Positions 9,044 to 18,469 of a stretch of 64,000 bases of DNA are shown here, piece by piece. Made by a program: the position numbers and the translations under genes. The stretch comes from Paraburkholderia flagellata. GTDB lineage: Bacteria; Pseudomonadota; Gammaproteobacteria; Burkholderiales; Burkholderiaceae. The notes under the pieces were generated by a model, which ran no database searches, was not told the DNA's origin, and saw only the letters and a program-made list of their open reading frames with translations. Position 1 is the stretch's first letter; each line of letters begins with the position of its first letter. Location: positions 868,001-932,000 of the forward strand of contig NZ_JAJEJT010000003.1 of NCBI RefSeq assembly GCF_021390645.1, read 5' to 3'.

Positions 9044-10408
9044 CTACGGCGCACACAAGTCACCGCGCAGCGATGCCAGCAGTTGCACGAGCGCCTCGAT
9101 GTCCTCGTCTCGCGTGCGCCACGACGACACGCTGATCCGCAACGCGGGCCGCCCTTGCCACGTCGTACCGCCGAACCACGTTTCGCCAGAGGCCTGCACG
9201 GCGCTGCGCAGCGCCTGCGTTTGCGCGTCCGTTTCGCAGCGGAACAGCACCTGATTCAGCACGACCCGGTTGAGCACCTCGTAGCCCAGGCGCTCGAGTT
9301 CCGCGCCGATGCGCCGCGCCTGCGCGTGATGACGCTCGATCATGGCCGCGACACCGCCGCTGCCCAGCGTGCGTAGCGCCGCCCACACGGGAATGCCACG
9401 CGCGCGGCGCGAGAACTCCAGCGTGAGGTTCTTCTGCGCGTCCGCACTCGCGGACAAATAGGCCGCGTCGCTGTTCATCGCCTCGGCCAACGCCGTTGCA
9501 TCGCGGCAAATGACCATCGCGCAGTCGTACGGCGTATTCAGCCACTTGTGCGCATCGGTCGTCCAGCTATCGGCCCCTTCGATGCCCTCGCACAACGCGT
9601 TCAACCCGGCCGACGATGCCGTCCGCGCCCACAGGCCAAACGCGCCATCGACATGCACCCACGCGCCAGCGTCCCTCGCACGCGCAATGATCGGCGCAAA
9701 AGGGTCAAATTCGCCGGTATTCACCTCGCCGGCCTGCAGGCAGAGGATCGTGCGGTCGTCGAGCGGCGGGAGTCGCGCAGCATCCACGCGCCCATAGGCG
9801 TCGACGCTCGCATAGACGATGCGATCCAGCCCGAAGCCCAGAATGCGCAGCGCCTTCTTCACCGTGATGTGGGCGAGTTCCGAGACCACGACCTTGATCT
9901 CGGGCGCGCCCATCAGCCCCTGGCGGTCGAAATCCCAGCCTTGCCGTGCAAGCAGCGCTCGCCGAGCGGTAGCGAGCGCGCCGAGCGTGCAGGCTGTGGC
10001 GCTGGTGCCGAAGCCCACGGCGCTCTCGCGCGGCAGGTCGAGCGCTTCCAGCACCCAGCGGCCCGCGACGCGTTCCACCGTGGCGGCGACCGGCGAGTTG
10101 TCGAACGTTGAGGCGCACTGATCCCACGCCAGCATGAGCCGTTCTGCCGCGGCTGCCGCCGGCAGCGCCGCGCCGATCACGAAGCCGAAATAGCGCGGGC
10201 CATTCGAAGCCGTAGTCGCCGGCGAGCCTGCACGGTCGAGCAAAGACAACGTGTCTTCGGCGGGCAATCCGCTTGTGGGCAGCCGCTCGTCGAACTCACT
10301 GAGCGCCGCGATGGCCTCGTTCGAAGGGAAAACACGCCGCGTGGCGTTTCCTTCGACGTAGCGCAGGCCGCGTGCGTCGGCATCCGCCAGTAGTTTCAGT
10401 TCATCCAT
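9044..10408 (-). CDS. PLP-dependent aminotransferase/decarboxylase (group II decarboxylase-like)
   Basis: 454 residues of the fold-type I, DOPA/glutamate-decarboxylase-like class. The Schiff-base lysine lies in TDAHKWLN (near residue 288), preceded by AWVHVDGAFG, where the aspartate pairs with the pyridine ring. GFGTSATACT is the phosphate-binding region. Such proteins decarboxylate aromatic or acidic amino acids, but the substrate is not readable here. It lies 33 bases after the MFS gene, and that pair could form a decarboxylate-and-exchange unit. Confidence 0.88.
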   Translation of the reverse strand: MDELKLLADADARGLRYVEGNATRRVFPSNEAIAALSEFDERLPTSGLPAEDTLSLLDRAGSPATTASNGPRYFGFVIGAALPAAAAAERLMLAWDQCASTFDNSPVAATVERVAGRWVLEALDLPRESAVGFGTSATACTLGALATARRALLARQGWDFDRQGLMGAPEIKVVVSELAHITVKKALRILGFGLDRIVYASVDAYGRVDAARLPPLDDRTILCLQAGEVNTGEFDPFAPIIARARDAGAWVHVDGAFGLWARTASSAGLNALCEGIEGADSWTTDAHKWLNTPYDCAMVICRDATALAEAMNSDAAYLSASADAQKNLTLEFSRRARGIPVWAALRTLGSGGVAAMIERHHAQARRIGAELERLGYEVLNRVVLNQVLFRCETDAQTQALRSAVQASGETWFGGTTWQGRPALRISVSSWRTRDEDIEALVQLLASLRGDLCAP

Positions 10409-10441
10409 CCAGACCTCCCGGTTCGGTTTTCCATTCAGTTG

Positions 10442-11701
10442 TCAGTTCGACGTTCTGGCGCGCGAGGCCGTGCGCGGCATGCTTCGCACAGTGACGATCC
10501 AGAACACCAGCGCCAGCAAACTCACGGCCACACCCAGCTTGCACACGCCATGCCAACCCGCCACGGCAAACGTCGCCGTCGTGCCAATCGCGCCAAGCCC
10601 GCTGCCAACCGCATAGAACAGCATGTATAGGCTCACGAGCCGGCTATGCAGTTGCGCGTTGCTGCGAAAGATCAGGCTTTGATTGGTCACATGCAGCGCC
10701 TGGCCGCCAAGATCGAGCAGAACGATTCCAATCAACAGCATCCATAGCGAGTGTCCCAGCATCGAGAGCGGCCACCACGCCAGCAATAAAAGCGCCAGCG
10801 CGGCAGCACTGGTGCGCTGGCCCCAACCACGGTCGGCCCATTGTCCCGCGCGCGCGGCGGCAAGCGCACCCGTCGCCCCGGCAAGGCCGAAGGCCCCGAT
10901 CGCCGTGTGAGAAAAATTGTAGGGCGGCGCGCTCAATGGCAGCACCAACGCGCTCCAGAAGATATTGAGCGTCGCGAACATCAGCAGCGCGAGCATGCCG
11001 CGCGTCTGCAGCACGCGATCCGAGCGCAGCAACACGAACATCGAGATGATCAGTTGTACATAGCTCATCGTACCTGGCGCGCCACGCACAAGCGTCGGAA
11101 GCCGACGCCACAGCAGCACGGCAAGCGCGAGCATGACGCCAGCGGAACAGCCATACACGCCACGCCAACCGGCAAGATCGCTCACGCCGCCTGCGAACAC
11201 GCGAGCCAGCAGCAAGCCAATGAACACGCCACTGCCCGCTGCGCCCACCACCCGCCCGCGCTCGTCAGGCGCGGCGGCGGCGGCCGCGTAGGCAATCAAA
11301 CCCTGCGTCATGGCCGTGCCCAGCATGCCGACGCCCAGCATGCCGGCCAGCAGCACCGCTGCGGACCGCGCGAGGCCGACCACAGCCAGCGCGCCCACCA
11401 GCGCCAGCAACTGAACGATCATCAGGCGGCGGCGTTCCACCCTGTCGCCCAGCGGCACGAGCAGCAGCAACGCCAGCGCGCAACCGGCCTGCGTCGCCGT
11501 GACCACGCCGCCAACGGCGGCGCGGGTCAGCCCGAAATCGCGCGCCAATGCGTCCAGCAAGGGCTGCGCATAGTAGACGTTGGCGACGCTCAAGCCGCTA
11601 GCCGCCGCGAACAATAGTACGAGGCCGCGCGGCATCGGTGCGCGCGGCGAGACGCAAGCGCGGCGGACCGGCGGTGCAAGCGCAATGGGATCTACGTCCA
11701 T
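10442..11701 (-). CDS. MFS transporter
   Basis: 419 residues with 12 predicted helices. The start VLLFAAASGLSVANVYYAQPLLD and the segment GDRVERRRLM resemble the drug-efflux and sugar-efflux type of MFS found across Burkholderia. The ATG at 11701 is preferred. The frame is open to 11929, but that extension would cross the divergent HxlR gene. It is transcribed away from the HxlR regulator, which probably controls it, and is followed by the PLP decarboxylase. Confidence 0.88.
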   Translation of the reverse strand: MDVDPIALAPPVRRACVSPRAPMPRGLVLLFAAASGLSVANVYYAQPLLDALARDFGLTRAAVGGVVTATQAGCALALLLLVPLGDRVERRRLMIVQLLALVGALAVVGLARSAAVLLAGMLGVGMLGTAMTQGLIAYAAAAAAPDERGRVVGAAGSGVFIGLLLARVFAGGVSDLAGWRGVYGCSAGVMLALAVLLWRRLPTLVRGAPGTMSYVQLIISMFVLLRSDRVLQTRGMLALLMFATLNIFWSALVLPLSAPPYNFSHTAIGAFGLAGATGALAAARAGQWADRGWGQRTSAAALALLLLAWWPLSMLGHSLWMLLIGIVLLDLGGQALHVTNQSLIFRSNAQLHSRLVSLYMLFYAVGSGLGAIGTTATFAVAGWHGVCKLGVAVSLLALVFWIVTVRSMPRTASRARTSN

Positions 11702-11710
11702 GTCACTCAA

Positions 11711-11756
11711 TCCAGTTTCAAAACAAAACCGATTGAATAGTATGCCGACTGGTTTT
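11711..11756. promoter_or_regulatory. Candidate HxlR operator in the divergent MFS/HxlR spacer
   Basis: The 118-base spacer contains inverted half-sites: CCAGTTT at 11712-11718 facing ACTGGTTT at 11748-11755, and AAAACC at 11725-11730 facing GGTTTT at 11751-11756. This AT-rich block overlaps where both promoters must lie. HxlR proteins bind such imperfect dyads next to their own gene. The assignment rests only on symmetry and position. Confidence 0.45.
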
Positions 11757-11819
11757 AAAATGCAACTACGTGAAGCGTACGCGTTTCGTCGATGCGTACT
11801 GGCAAAAGAGGAAATCCCC

Positions 11820-12266
11820 ATGGCAAGCCGCAAAACCATGAAGAAGGAGACCTGCCCCGTCGCGCGTTCAGTGGACGTGATCGGCGACCGGTGGTCGCTG
11901 ATGATCCTGCGCGATGTCTTCGACGGCATTTACCGCTTCGGTGACATTCAGCGCAATCTGGGTGTGGCGCGCAATATTCTGTCCGGCCGTTTGAGCCATC
12001 TCGTCGATGCCGGCATACTCGAAACACGGCCTGCCTCCGACGGCACGACGTATCAGGAGTACGTATTAACGAAGAAAGGGGAAAGTCTCTTCCCCGTCAT
12101 CGTCGCCCTTCAGCAGTGGGGCGAGCGCCACTTGTTTGAGCGCGGCGAGCGGCATTCGTGGTTGATCGACAAAGCAACGGGCAAGCCGTTGCTCTCCATG
12201 TTTCCGCAGACCCGCGAGGGGCACGCGCTCACACCCCACGACACCGTGGTCAAGAAGCCCACTTGA
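11820..12266 (+). CDS. HxlR-family transcriptional regulator
   Basis: 148 residues with the characteristic CPVARSVDVIGDRWSLMILRDVF segment (conserved Cys, and the G-WS motif), then the helix-turn-helix RFGDIQRNLGVARNILSGRLSHLVDAGIL and a wing. HxlR proteins often sense electrophiles or oxidants through that cysteine. The ATG at 11820 follows AGAGGA. An upstream in-frame ATG at 11760 lies in the likely operator. It is divergent from the MFS/decarboxylase operon, its probable target. Confidence 0.92.
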   Translation: MASRKTMKKETCPVARSVDVIGDRWSLMILRDVFDGIYRFGDIQRNLGVARNILSGRLSHLVDAGILETRPASDGTTYQEYVLTKKGESLFPVIVALQQWGERHLFERGERHSWLIDKATGKPLLSMFPQTREGHALTPHDTVVKKPT

Positions 12267-12273
12267 TGGGCTT
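12255..12273 (+). terminator. Candidate terminator at the end of the HxlR gene
   Basis: AAGCCCA (12255-12261) pairs with TGGGCTT (12267-12273) around a five-base loop that contains part of the stop codon. The stem overlaps the end of the coding region and lies before the convergent amidase gene. The following T-run is short. Confidence 0.45.
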
Positions 12274-12324
12274 TGCCTGATTTGTCGAAGCGGATGCGAT
12301 GGTCAGGCGCCGCGCCTGCCCTCC

Positions 12325-13725
12325 TCACATGGCCGGGTCGATCGGCGAAGGCGGCGCGCCGCGTTCTTCGATCGCCTTGCCGGCCAGCAGACACAGGTCC
12401 TCGCGGAAGTGCCCGGCGACGATCTGCACGCCCACCGGCACGTCCCCCACCATGCCCGTCGAGACGACGAGTCCCGGCAAGCCCATTGCGGGCAAGGCGC
12501 GCATGGTCAGCTGGGCATCCCACACGCGCTGGAATCCCGCCGCGCCCTGCATGTCGAGGTTATCGGGGAACGGCAGTTCGCCCGACACCGGAAGCAGCAG
12601 CACGGGATACTCCGAGAGGAAAAGGCGCCATGCGCGCGTGAGCGTCGTGCGGCGCACCAGCGACGGCACCACCACGTTCTCGGGCATCGCCGCGACCTTG
12701 GCGCGCATGGCATCCACCACGGCCTGCGCTCCCGGGTCGCCGTCACGCGCCACGGCGTCGGCGAGCGCCGGGAAACCGTCGCCGAGCCACAGGCGCTCCT
12801 GCACTTCGCCGGCGTCACGCAAAAGCGGCACGTCGTCGATCTGCTCGACCGTCCAGCCTGCGTCGGCAAGCCGGCGGCCGGCGTCGAGCAAGGCGTCCTC
12901 CACGTCCTTCGTGATGCTCATGCCGCCCGGACGCAGGCAGAGCGCCGCGCGCCGGGGCACGTCGGGGCCGATGAGCGGCGCCGGTGCCCACCAGGGGTCG
13001 CGCAGGTCGGGCGCCGCAAGCGCCGCGAGCGCCACGCGCAGGTCCTCGACCGTGCGCGCCATCGGACCCGCGCCCGACATCATCTGCGCGCCGATCGGCC
13101 GCTCGGGCGACGACGCGTTGAACGCCGGCACACGCCCGATGCTGGGCCGCAAGCCGTGCACGCCGCACGCATACGCGGGGTAGCGCACCGAGCCGCCGAT
13201 GTCGGTGCCGAGCGCGATATGCCCGATGCCGGCCGTCACCGCCGCCGCCGCGCCGCCACTCGAGCCGCCCGGCGTGAGCGACGCATTGCGCGGGTTCTTC
13301 GTATGCCCGTGCACCTGGTTGCTCGTGAACCAGCGCAGCGCGAAGGTCGGCGAATTGGTGCGGCCGAGCAGCACCGCGCCAGCGCGCACGAGGTTCTCGA
13401 TGGCGGGGCTGTTCACCTGCGCGATCAGATCCTTTTGCAGACGCGTGCCGTTGGTCGTGGCGAAGCCCGCCTGGTCGATGTTGATCTTCGTGGTGACGGG
13501 CACGCCCGCCAGCGGCCCCGGGTCTTCGCCGCGCGCGATCGCGGCGTCGATCTTGTCGGCCTGATCGAAGACCCATTCGGGCCGATAGTCGATCACCGCG
13601 TTGATGAGCGGATTGACGGCTTCGAGGCGCTCGAGCGCGGCTTTCGCGGCCTCGCGTGCGGACACCTCGCGCGCGCGAACCCGCTTTGCGAGTTCGGTTG
13701 CGGTTAAACGCCATAGTTCAGTCAC
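12325..13725 (-). CDS. Amidase signature family hydrolase
   Basis: 466 residues from a GTG at 13725 that has the ribosome site GGAGGG just upstream. The amidase-signature triad is present: lysine in PVTTKINIDQAG, the cis-serine in GGSSGGAAAAV, and the nucleophile serine in GTDIGGSVRYPA. The family hydrolyses amides to acid and ammonia in the cytoplasm (aryl, short-chain, or indole-acetamide types). The adjacent upstream MFS gene, 38 bases away on the same strand, may import the amide. Confidence 0.9.
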   Translation of the reverse strand: MTELWRLTATELAKRVRAREVSAREAAKAALERLEAVNPLINAVIDYRPEWVFDQADKIDAAIARGEDPGPLAGVPVTTKINIDQAGFATTNGTRLQKDLIAQVNSPAIENLVRAGAVLLGRTNSPTFALRWFTSNQVHGHTKNPRNASLTPGGSSGGAAAAVTAGIGHIALGTDIGGSVRYPAYACGVHGLRPSIGRVPAFNASSPERPIGAQMMSGAGPMARTVEDLRVALAALAAPDLRDPWWAPAPLIGPDVPRRAALCLRPGGMSITKDVEDALLDAGRRLADAGWTVEQIDDVPLLRDAGEVQERLWLGDGFPALADAVARDGDPGAQAVVDAMRAKVAAMPENVVVPSLVRRTTLTRAWRLFLSEYPVLLLPVSGELPFPDNLDMQGAAGFQRVWDAQLTMRALPAMGLPGLVVSTGMVGDVPVGVQIVAGHFREDLCLLAGKAIEERGAPPSPIDPAM

Positions 13726-13763
13726 GATCCCTCCGGTTCGTTGGCAAATTGAGAATGAGTGGG

Positions 13764-15017
13764 TCAGGCGCTTGCCGATAATGTCTCGACACGCTGCCTG
13801 TCGCGCAGGACGGCCAGCGCGAGCGCCGCCAGACCGCACGCCGCGATGAGCGCGAGCAGCGCTGCGCGGCCGCCGTGCACCAGGACCCAGCCGCCGACGG
13901 CCGGAAACCCGAACGCCCCGACGAAGTACGCCGCGACGAACCACGTGAGCGCGGCGCGGCGGTGCGCGGCAACGGAGTCGTTGACGGCCTGGAGCTGGAC
14001 GATCGGGTACGCGAGCCCGTAACCGGTGCCGAGCAGCACTGCGGCCGCCGATTGAAACAGCACGTGAAACGGCACGACGAACATCGCCGCGCTGCCGAGC
14101 ACCATCATCGTGAGCAGCACTTTTGTCGCCGTTTCGGAGCGCAGCTTGATGACCACGCGTGCGAGCAGCCAGCGCGTGGCGATGACCGTCACCGTGTACA
14201 CGCTGAAGAAGGTGGTCGCTTTCGCCTCGGTGCCTTGCACGAGCGACATCTGGAATGTCATGAGGCCCGAGAACACGCAGCCGCCGAGCGCAATGATGAC
14301 GATGGGATACACCGCGCGCGTGCGGGCGATCACACCCACCTTCAGGAGCCACGGGTCTGGCGAGGCCGGCTCTGGCGCCGCGGACGTGGCGCGCACGTGC
14401 GGCGCAAGGCGGCCGAACAGTTCGAGCAGAACGGCCGCCAGCACGCACAGGCCGCCGATCGCGTAGAGCACGCCGCCAAGCGGCATGCGCCAGAAGCGGA
14501 TCGCAAACCCCGCGATCGCCGGGCTGCCGCCGATGCCCGTCATCTGCATGGTGGCGAAGCGCAGGAACCAGAGGCCGCGTTCGGCGTCGTTCGTGCGCTC
14601 GGCGAGCGCCATGGGGGCGGCGAGGCAAAACGCGCCCCAGCCGAAGCCCACCAGGAAGCCGGGCACGACATCGAAGCTGCTCACGTGCTCGACGAGCGCG
14701 AAGCTCACCACGCCCGCCCCCACGCAGAGCGCCGCAAGCGCCGCCATGCGCGCAGCGCCCACATGCTGGGCGACCCAACCCGTGAGCGAGACGCCCACGA
14801 AGGTGCCGAGGGCGGCGCCCGCGAGGGCCACGCCGGTGTTGATGTCGTTGCCGCCGATGGCGTGCACGCGCATGGAGAACAGGAACGTCGCGCCATAGCC
14901 TGCCGATGCGAGCAGGACGCCGACGAGCATGATGAGGGCACTGAATGGGCGCACGGCGGGACTTCCGGACGATGACGGAAGTGTGCAGATTATCAGTCCC
15001 TGTGCCCAGCGCTGCAT
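13764..15017 (-). CDS. MFS transporter
   Basis: 417 residues with about 12 helices, starting LIMLVGVLLASAGYGATFLFSM. Near the third helix it has the PGFLVGFGWGAFCLAAPMALAER pattern. It has no close resemblance to a named carrier family that I can support. It is the first gene of a probable two-gene operon with the amidase. The start could be 15017 or an internal ATG near the first helix. Confidence 0.82.
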   Translation of the reverse strand: MQRWAQGLIICTLPSSSGSPAVRPFSALIMLVGVLLASAGYGATFLFSMRVHAIGGNDINTGVALAGAALGTFVGVSLTGWVAQHVGAARMAALAALCVGAGVVSFALVEHVSSFDVVPGFLVGFGWGAFCLAAPMALAERTNDAERGLWFLRFATMQMTGIGGSPAIAGFAIRFWRMPLGGVLYAIGGLCVLAAVLLELFGRLAPHVRATSAAPEPASPDPWLLKVGVIARTRAVYPIVIIALGGCVFSGLMTFQMSLVQGTEAKATTFFSVYTVTVIATRWLLARVVIKLRSETATKVLLTMMVLGSAAMFVVPFHVLFQSAAAVLLGTGYGLAYPIVQLQAVNDSVAAHRRAALTWFVAAYFVGAFGFPAVGGWVLVHGGRAALLALIAACGLAALALAVLRDRQRVETLSASA

Positions 15018-15102
15018 TCAGGTGCTCCTCGGGTGCGATGACGATGGCATGCGGTCAGCCGGGCTGTGGAAGCGCCTCCACCGCCCGGCCGTCACGGGCG
15101 AG

Positions 15103-15891
15103 TTACTTTGCGTCCTGCTGTGCGTGCTCCGCCGCGTCGATGATCGCGTCGGCCACCGCCTTCGGCTGGCTCAGCATCGAGACGTGGCTGCCGTTCACGC
15201 GCGTCACCTTCGCGCCGATGTGCTTCGCCATCGATTCCTGCAGTGCGGGGTCGATCATGCGGTCGCGCGCCGTCACGACGAAATACGAAGGCTTGTCATG
15301 CCACGCGGCCTGCGTGACCTTCTGCGAGAGGGCGCCGCTGAACCACGGGCCCTGGGTGGCCGCCACGACACGCTGCTGCGCGGCTGGCAGGTCGGGCGCG
15401 AAGTCCTGGCGAATCGCCTTGTCGGAGAGCGTCAGGTAGCCCGCCGAGTCCTTCTGCAACTCGCTCGCCCACGGCGCGTCCGGCTGGCCCTGCGTGATAT
15501 CGGCGATCGACTGGCCGTTGTCGGGTGCAAAAGCCGCCACGTACACGAGCGACTTCACCTTCTCGTCGTTGCCCGCCTCGCTGATCACGACGCCCGCCCA
15601 CGAGTGGCCGACCAGCACCACCGGGCCCTTCTGCTGCTCGATCACGCGCTTCGTCGCGGCCGCGTCGTCGGCGAGCGAGCTGAGCGGATTCTGCACGGCG
15701 ACCACGTGCAGGCCGCGCGCTTCGAGCAGCGGAATCACGCGGCTCCAGCTGGAGCCGTCCGCGAACGCGCCGTGCACCAGCACGACGTTGGTGCCCTTCA
15801 GATCCTGCGGCGGCGCGGCGTGCGCCGCTTGCAGCGCGAACAGGCCTCCGAGGAGCGCCACGGAAGTGAAAATCTGCTTGATCGAAGCCAT
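15103..15891 (-). CDS. Secreted alpha/beta hydrolase
   Basis: 262 residues. A signal peptide ends in LFALQAAHA|A. The fold shows NVVLVHGAFADGSSW (oxyanion region), the nucleophile serine in VGHSWAGVVI, and a late histidine in NGSHVSMLSQP. It belongs to the small salicylate-esterase/hydroxynitrile-lyase-like group of periplasmic hydrolases common in soil proteobacteria. It lies 51 bases downstream of a DUF4148 gene on the same strand and is probably read from that gene's promoter. Confidence 0.88.
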   Translation of the reverse strand: MASIKQIFTSVALLGGLFALQAAHAAPPQDLKGTNVVLVHGAFADGSSWSRVIPLLEARGLHVVAVQNPLSSLADDAAATKRVIEQQKGPVVLVGHSWAGVVISEAGNDEKVKSLVYVAAFAPDNGQSIADITQGQPDAPWASELQKDSAGYLTLSDKAIRQDFAPDLPAAQQRVVAATQGPWFSGALSQKVTQAAWHDKPSYFVVTARDRMIDPALQESMAKHIGAKVTRVNGSHVSMLSQPKAVADAIIDAAEHAQQDAK

Positions 15892-15942
15892 CGTCGTTCT
15901 CTCTTCTTTTATCGGGTCGTTCGGTTGGTCGGGAAGGACCTA

Positions 15943-16290
15943 TTACGAATGCGCGTAGATCGGGCCGAGGCCGGGGACATCGTCCTGCGGGGCGCGCGCG
16001 GCGTTAGCGTCGCGATGCGGCGCGCCCGATGCGGACGACGCGCCCGCCACGCCGCCATACGACGACGAGGTGGCTTGCTGGGCGACCTGCGAGGCTTCCA
16101 CGCGGGCCAGCGCCGCCTGGATGTTGCGCGGGTATTGGGTTTCGTCGGCGGCTGGGTTGTAGCCAGCCTTCTGCAACTGCACGAGTTCGGCGCGCACCTG
16201 CGCACGGGTGACGGGCTCATTCGACTGCGCGAACGAAAGAACCGGGGCGGCGACGAGAGCAGCAAGGGCGAGGAGCTTGAGGGCTTTCAT
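15943..16290 (-). CDS. DUF4148 secreted protein A
   Basis: 115 residues. A signal peptide (LALAALVAAPVLSFA|Q) is followed by the DUF4148 core VTRAQVRAELVQLQKAGYNP and a Ser/Ala-rich tail ending GLGPIYAHS. The family is Burkholderiales-specific, periplasmic and of unknown function. The ATG at 16290 is chosen over 16302 because it starts the signal peptide directly. Its promoter carries the composite TGTATC element (16375-16471). It is close to protein C at 25171-25533, which has the same PIYAHS end. Confidence 0.88.
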   Translation of the reverse strand: MKALKLLALAALVAAPVLSFAQSNEPVTRAQVRAELVQLQKAGYNPAADETQYPRNIQAALARVEASQVAQQATSSSYGGVAGASSASGAPHRDANAARAPQDDVPGLGPIYAHS

Positions 16291-16374
16291 GACGTTCTCC
16301 AAAGGTGAGGTAGACAGCGGTCGGGTTCAAATCGGGTTGCCGTTCAGCGCGAGTGGTGTATCGAGCTGGCGTAG

Positions 16375-16471
16375 GTGTATTTGAACGCCCGGATGTATCT
16401 GCCGTGTTTCCATTTGGGGCGCGGTTTGCGTATCAACGTGTCCCGATTGCGCGCAGATACATTGCGCTACA
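16375..16471 (-). promoter_or_regulatory. Composite TGTATC operator/promoter of DUF4148-A
   Basis: Read on the minus strand, TGTAGC-GCAA-TGTATC occupies 16471-16456. An inverted half-site GACAC starts at 16442 (+29 from the operator start), and the element GATACAT-CCGG-GCGTTCAAATAC starts at 16399 (+72). The element ends about 85 bases before the start codon. The same spacing recurs at four other promoters in this window. The direct repeat with 10-bp period is the type of site bound by OmpR-family dimers. Confidence 0.75.
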
Positions 16472-16510
16472 AAAAGCCCCATGAAACGTGGCGCGGGCCG
16501 CAACGCAAAA

Positions 16511-16538
16511 GCCGCCGGGCCCGCGAGGGCACGGCGGC
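16511..16538 (-). terminator. Intrinsic terminator after dipZ
   Basis: GCCGCCG (16511-16517) and CGGCGGC (16532-16538) form a stem. On the minus strand it is followed by CTTTTG, and it lies 21 bases past the dipZ stop. It separates dipZ from the next promoter. Confidence 0.6.
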
Positions 16539-16559
16539 GTGGCATGGGGTTGCCGCGTA

Positions 16560-18428
16560 TCAGCCGAACGTGAAGCTGTAGACGTGCGCGCCCGGGTCGA
16601 GAAAGCGGATCTCGAAGGTGTGATCCCCGATGCGGCCGGACTGGCGCACGAGCTGATAGAGGCGCGCGCTGGTGGCGACGCCGGTGCCGTCCGCCGCGAC
16701 ATCGGCGCCATGCGCGGCACCGGGCGGCGCGCCGTCTATGCTGATGCGAAAGCGCACGGGTTTGCCGTCGGCGGTGGGCGCAAGCACCAGATGCAGGTCA
16801 CGCGCATGGAAGCGATAGGCAATGCTCGCCTGCGGCGCGCCCGCCACGGCGGACTCGGCGCCCACGTTCCACTGCCCGCCGAACGCCCACTGGTTCAGGC
16901 CGAGCTGCCGAGGCACGGTGTAGGCCGCGGCCGTATCGCCCTGCACGCGCTCCGCGTTCGCATTGCCCTGCGCCTCGCGATACCCCACGTACGTTTCGCC
17001 CGAGCCGATGTCGCGCGGGTCCGCCGGCGCCAGCGCGCCGCTCGCCTGCGGTGCCTGCGGCGTAGCCGTGGGCGTGGGCGTGGCGCGGCCGTTGTCGGCC
17101 AGCAGTTGCTGGATCGCTTGCTCGGCCTGTGCGTAGTCCCCTTCGCCGAAGTGGTGATAGCGGACCCGGCCCTGCGCATCGACGAGATAGAACGCCGGCC
17201 AGTACTGGTTGCCGAAGGCATTCCAGATGCGGTAATCGCTGTCCACGGCAACGGGATAGCGGATGTTCAGGTTGGCCAATGCGCGCTTGACGTTGCCCGT
17301 GTCATGCTCGAAACCGAACTCGGGCGTGTGCACGCCAATCACGACGAGGCCGTCGTTGCGGTAGCGCTCGGCCCATGTCTTCAGATACGGCAAGGTTCGC
17401 AGGCAGTTGATGCACGAGTAGGTCCAGAAGTTGACCAGCACGACCTTGCCACGCAGCGCTTCGGGCGTGAGCGGCGCGGAATTGAGCCACGCGGTTGCGC
17501 CATCGAGCGCCGGCAGGCGGCCTTCCACCGGCAGATCGGCGGCGGGCGCTGGGGCCGGCAGCGACACGCGAACGATGCGGGCAGACTGATCCGCTGACTG
17601 CGAGGCCAACTGCGGAGCCGGGCTTGACTGCGCCTCTCGGACCACACGAGGCGCCGGTTCTGCGCGCTTTGCGTGACTCGCCTGCTTCGTTTGATTCGCG
17701 GCGGGCGCCGCCAGCAAATCGACGAGACGCGCTTCCACGCCGTTGGTCGGCGCACCTGGCACGAGGGCGAGCAAGCGCGTATCCAGGCCCAGCGCGATCG
17801 CGCCGACCGTGAGGAGCACGAGGGCCCCCATTGCGCGCCGCACATGCTCGCCCACGCCGAGCGAGCGCTTGAGCGCGGCCATCGCGCGATGACCGAGACC
17901 CGCCACCACCGCGAGCGAACTGGCGGCGCCCACGGCATAGGCCGCGAGCGCGGCCCAGGTCTGCCAGGTCACGCCGTGGCGGGCCGCGCCGGTGATGATG
18001 AGACCGAGGATCGGCCCGGCGCACGGCGCCCAGAGCAGCCCCGTCGCGGCGCCGAGCAGCACGGCGGAGCCGATGCGGCGCGACGCGCCGTCGTCCTGCG
18101 AGCGCGCCATGAAGCGGTCGGCAAGCGCCGTGAGCGGCCCCGAGAGGCGCGTGGAGAGCGCAGGAAAGAGCAGCGCCGCGCCGAACAGCGCGAAGAGCCC
18201 GAGCGCGATCCAGCGCCCGTACTCGCTCAACTGCGCCGCGCCGTTCAGGCCCGCGGCGCCCAGACCCGTGAGCAGCGCGAACGTGAGCGCGAGCCCGAGC
18301 AGCATGGGCAGGCGGCCGGTCAGGAAAGGCTCTTCGGAACGCGCGAACACGAACGGCACGACCGGCAGGATACAGGGGCTCAGGACGGTGAACACACCGC
18401 CCACGAATGCGATGACGATGAGTAACAT
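16560..18428 (-). CDS. dipZ: DipZ-like CcdA-thioredoxin-carbohydrate-binding-like fusion
   Basis: 622 residues. The N-terminal CcdA-type membrane domain (about residues 1-235, with LSPCILPVVPF and WAPCAGPILG each carrying a cysteine) transfers electrons across the membrane. A linker leads to a periplasmic TlpA-like thioredoxin domain (about 295-445) with active site CINC in WTYSCINCLRTLPYL. The last 140 residues form a beta-rich domain seen at the C-terminus of mycobacterial DipZ. The protein should deliver reducing power to periplasmic thiols. It is divergent from a second TlpA-like gene, and both have the composite TGTATC promoter. Confidence 0.88.
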   Translation of the reverse strand: MLLIVIAFVGGVFTVLSPCILPVVPFVFARSEEPFLTGRLPMLLGLALTFALLTGLGAAGLNGAAQLSEYGRWIALGLFALFGAALLFPALSTRLSGPLTALADRFMARSQDDGASRRIGSAVLLGAATGLLWAPCAGPILGLIITGAARHGVTWQTWAALAAYAVGAASSLAVVAGLGHRAMAALKRSLGVGEHVRRAMGALVLLTVGAIALGLDTRLLALVPGAPTNGVEARLVDLLAAPAANQTKQASHAKRAEPAPRVVREAQSSPAPQLASQSADQSARIVRVSLPAPAPAADLPVEGRLPALDGATAWLNSAPLTPEALRGKVVLVNFWTYSCINCLRTLPYLKTWAERYRNDGLVVIGVHTPEFGFEHDTGNVKRALANLNIRYPVAVDSDYRIWNAFGNQYWPAFYLVDAQGRVRYHHFGEGDYAQAEQAIQQLLADNGRATPTPTATPQAPQASGALAPADPRDIGSGETYVGYREAQGNANAERVQGDTAAAYTVPRQLGLNQWAFGGQWNVGAESAVAGAPQASIAYRFHARDLHLVLAPTADGKPVRFRISIDGAPPGAAHGADVAADGTGVATSARLYQLVRQSGRIGDHTFEIRFLDPGAHVYSFTFG

Positions 18429-18469
18429 GAGTTCGGTCTCCAGACGAATGTCGGCGGACTTGCCATGTG

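Noticed and set aside
14000..14975. Long plus-strand frames over the MFS gene at 13764-15017
   Set aside because: They are His/Arg/Glu-rich shadows without a ribosome site and fully antisense to a membrane-protein gene.
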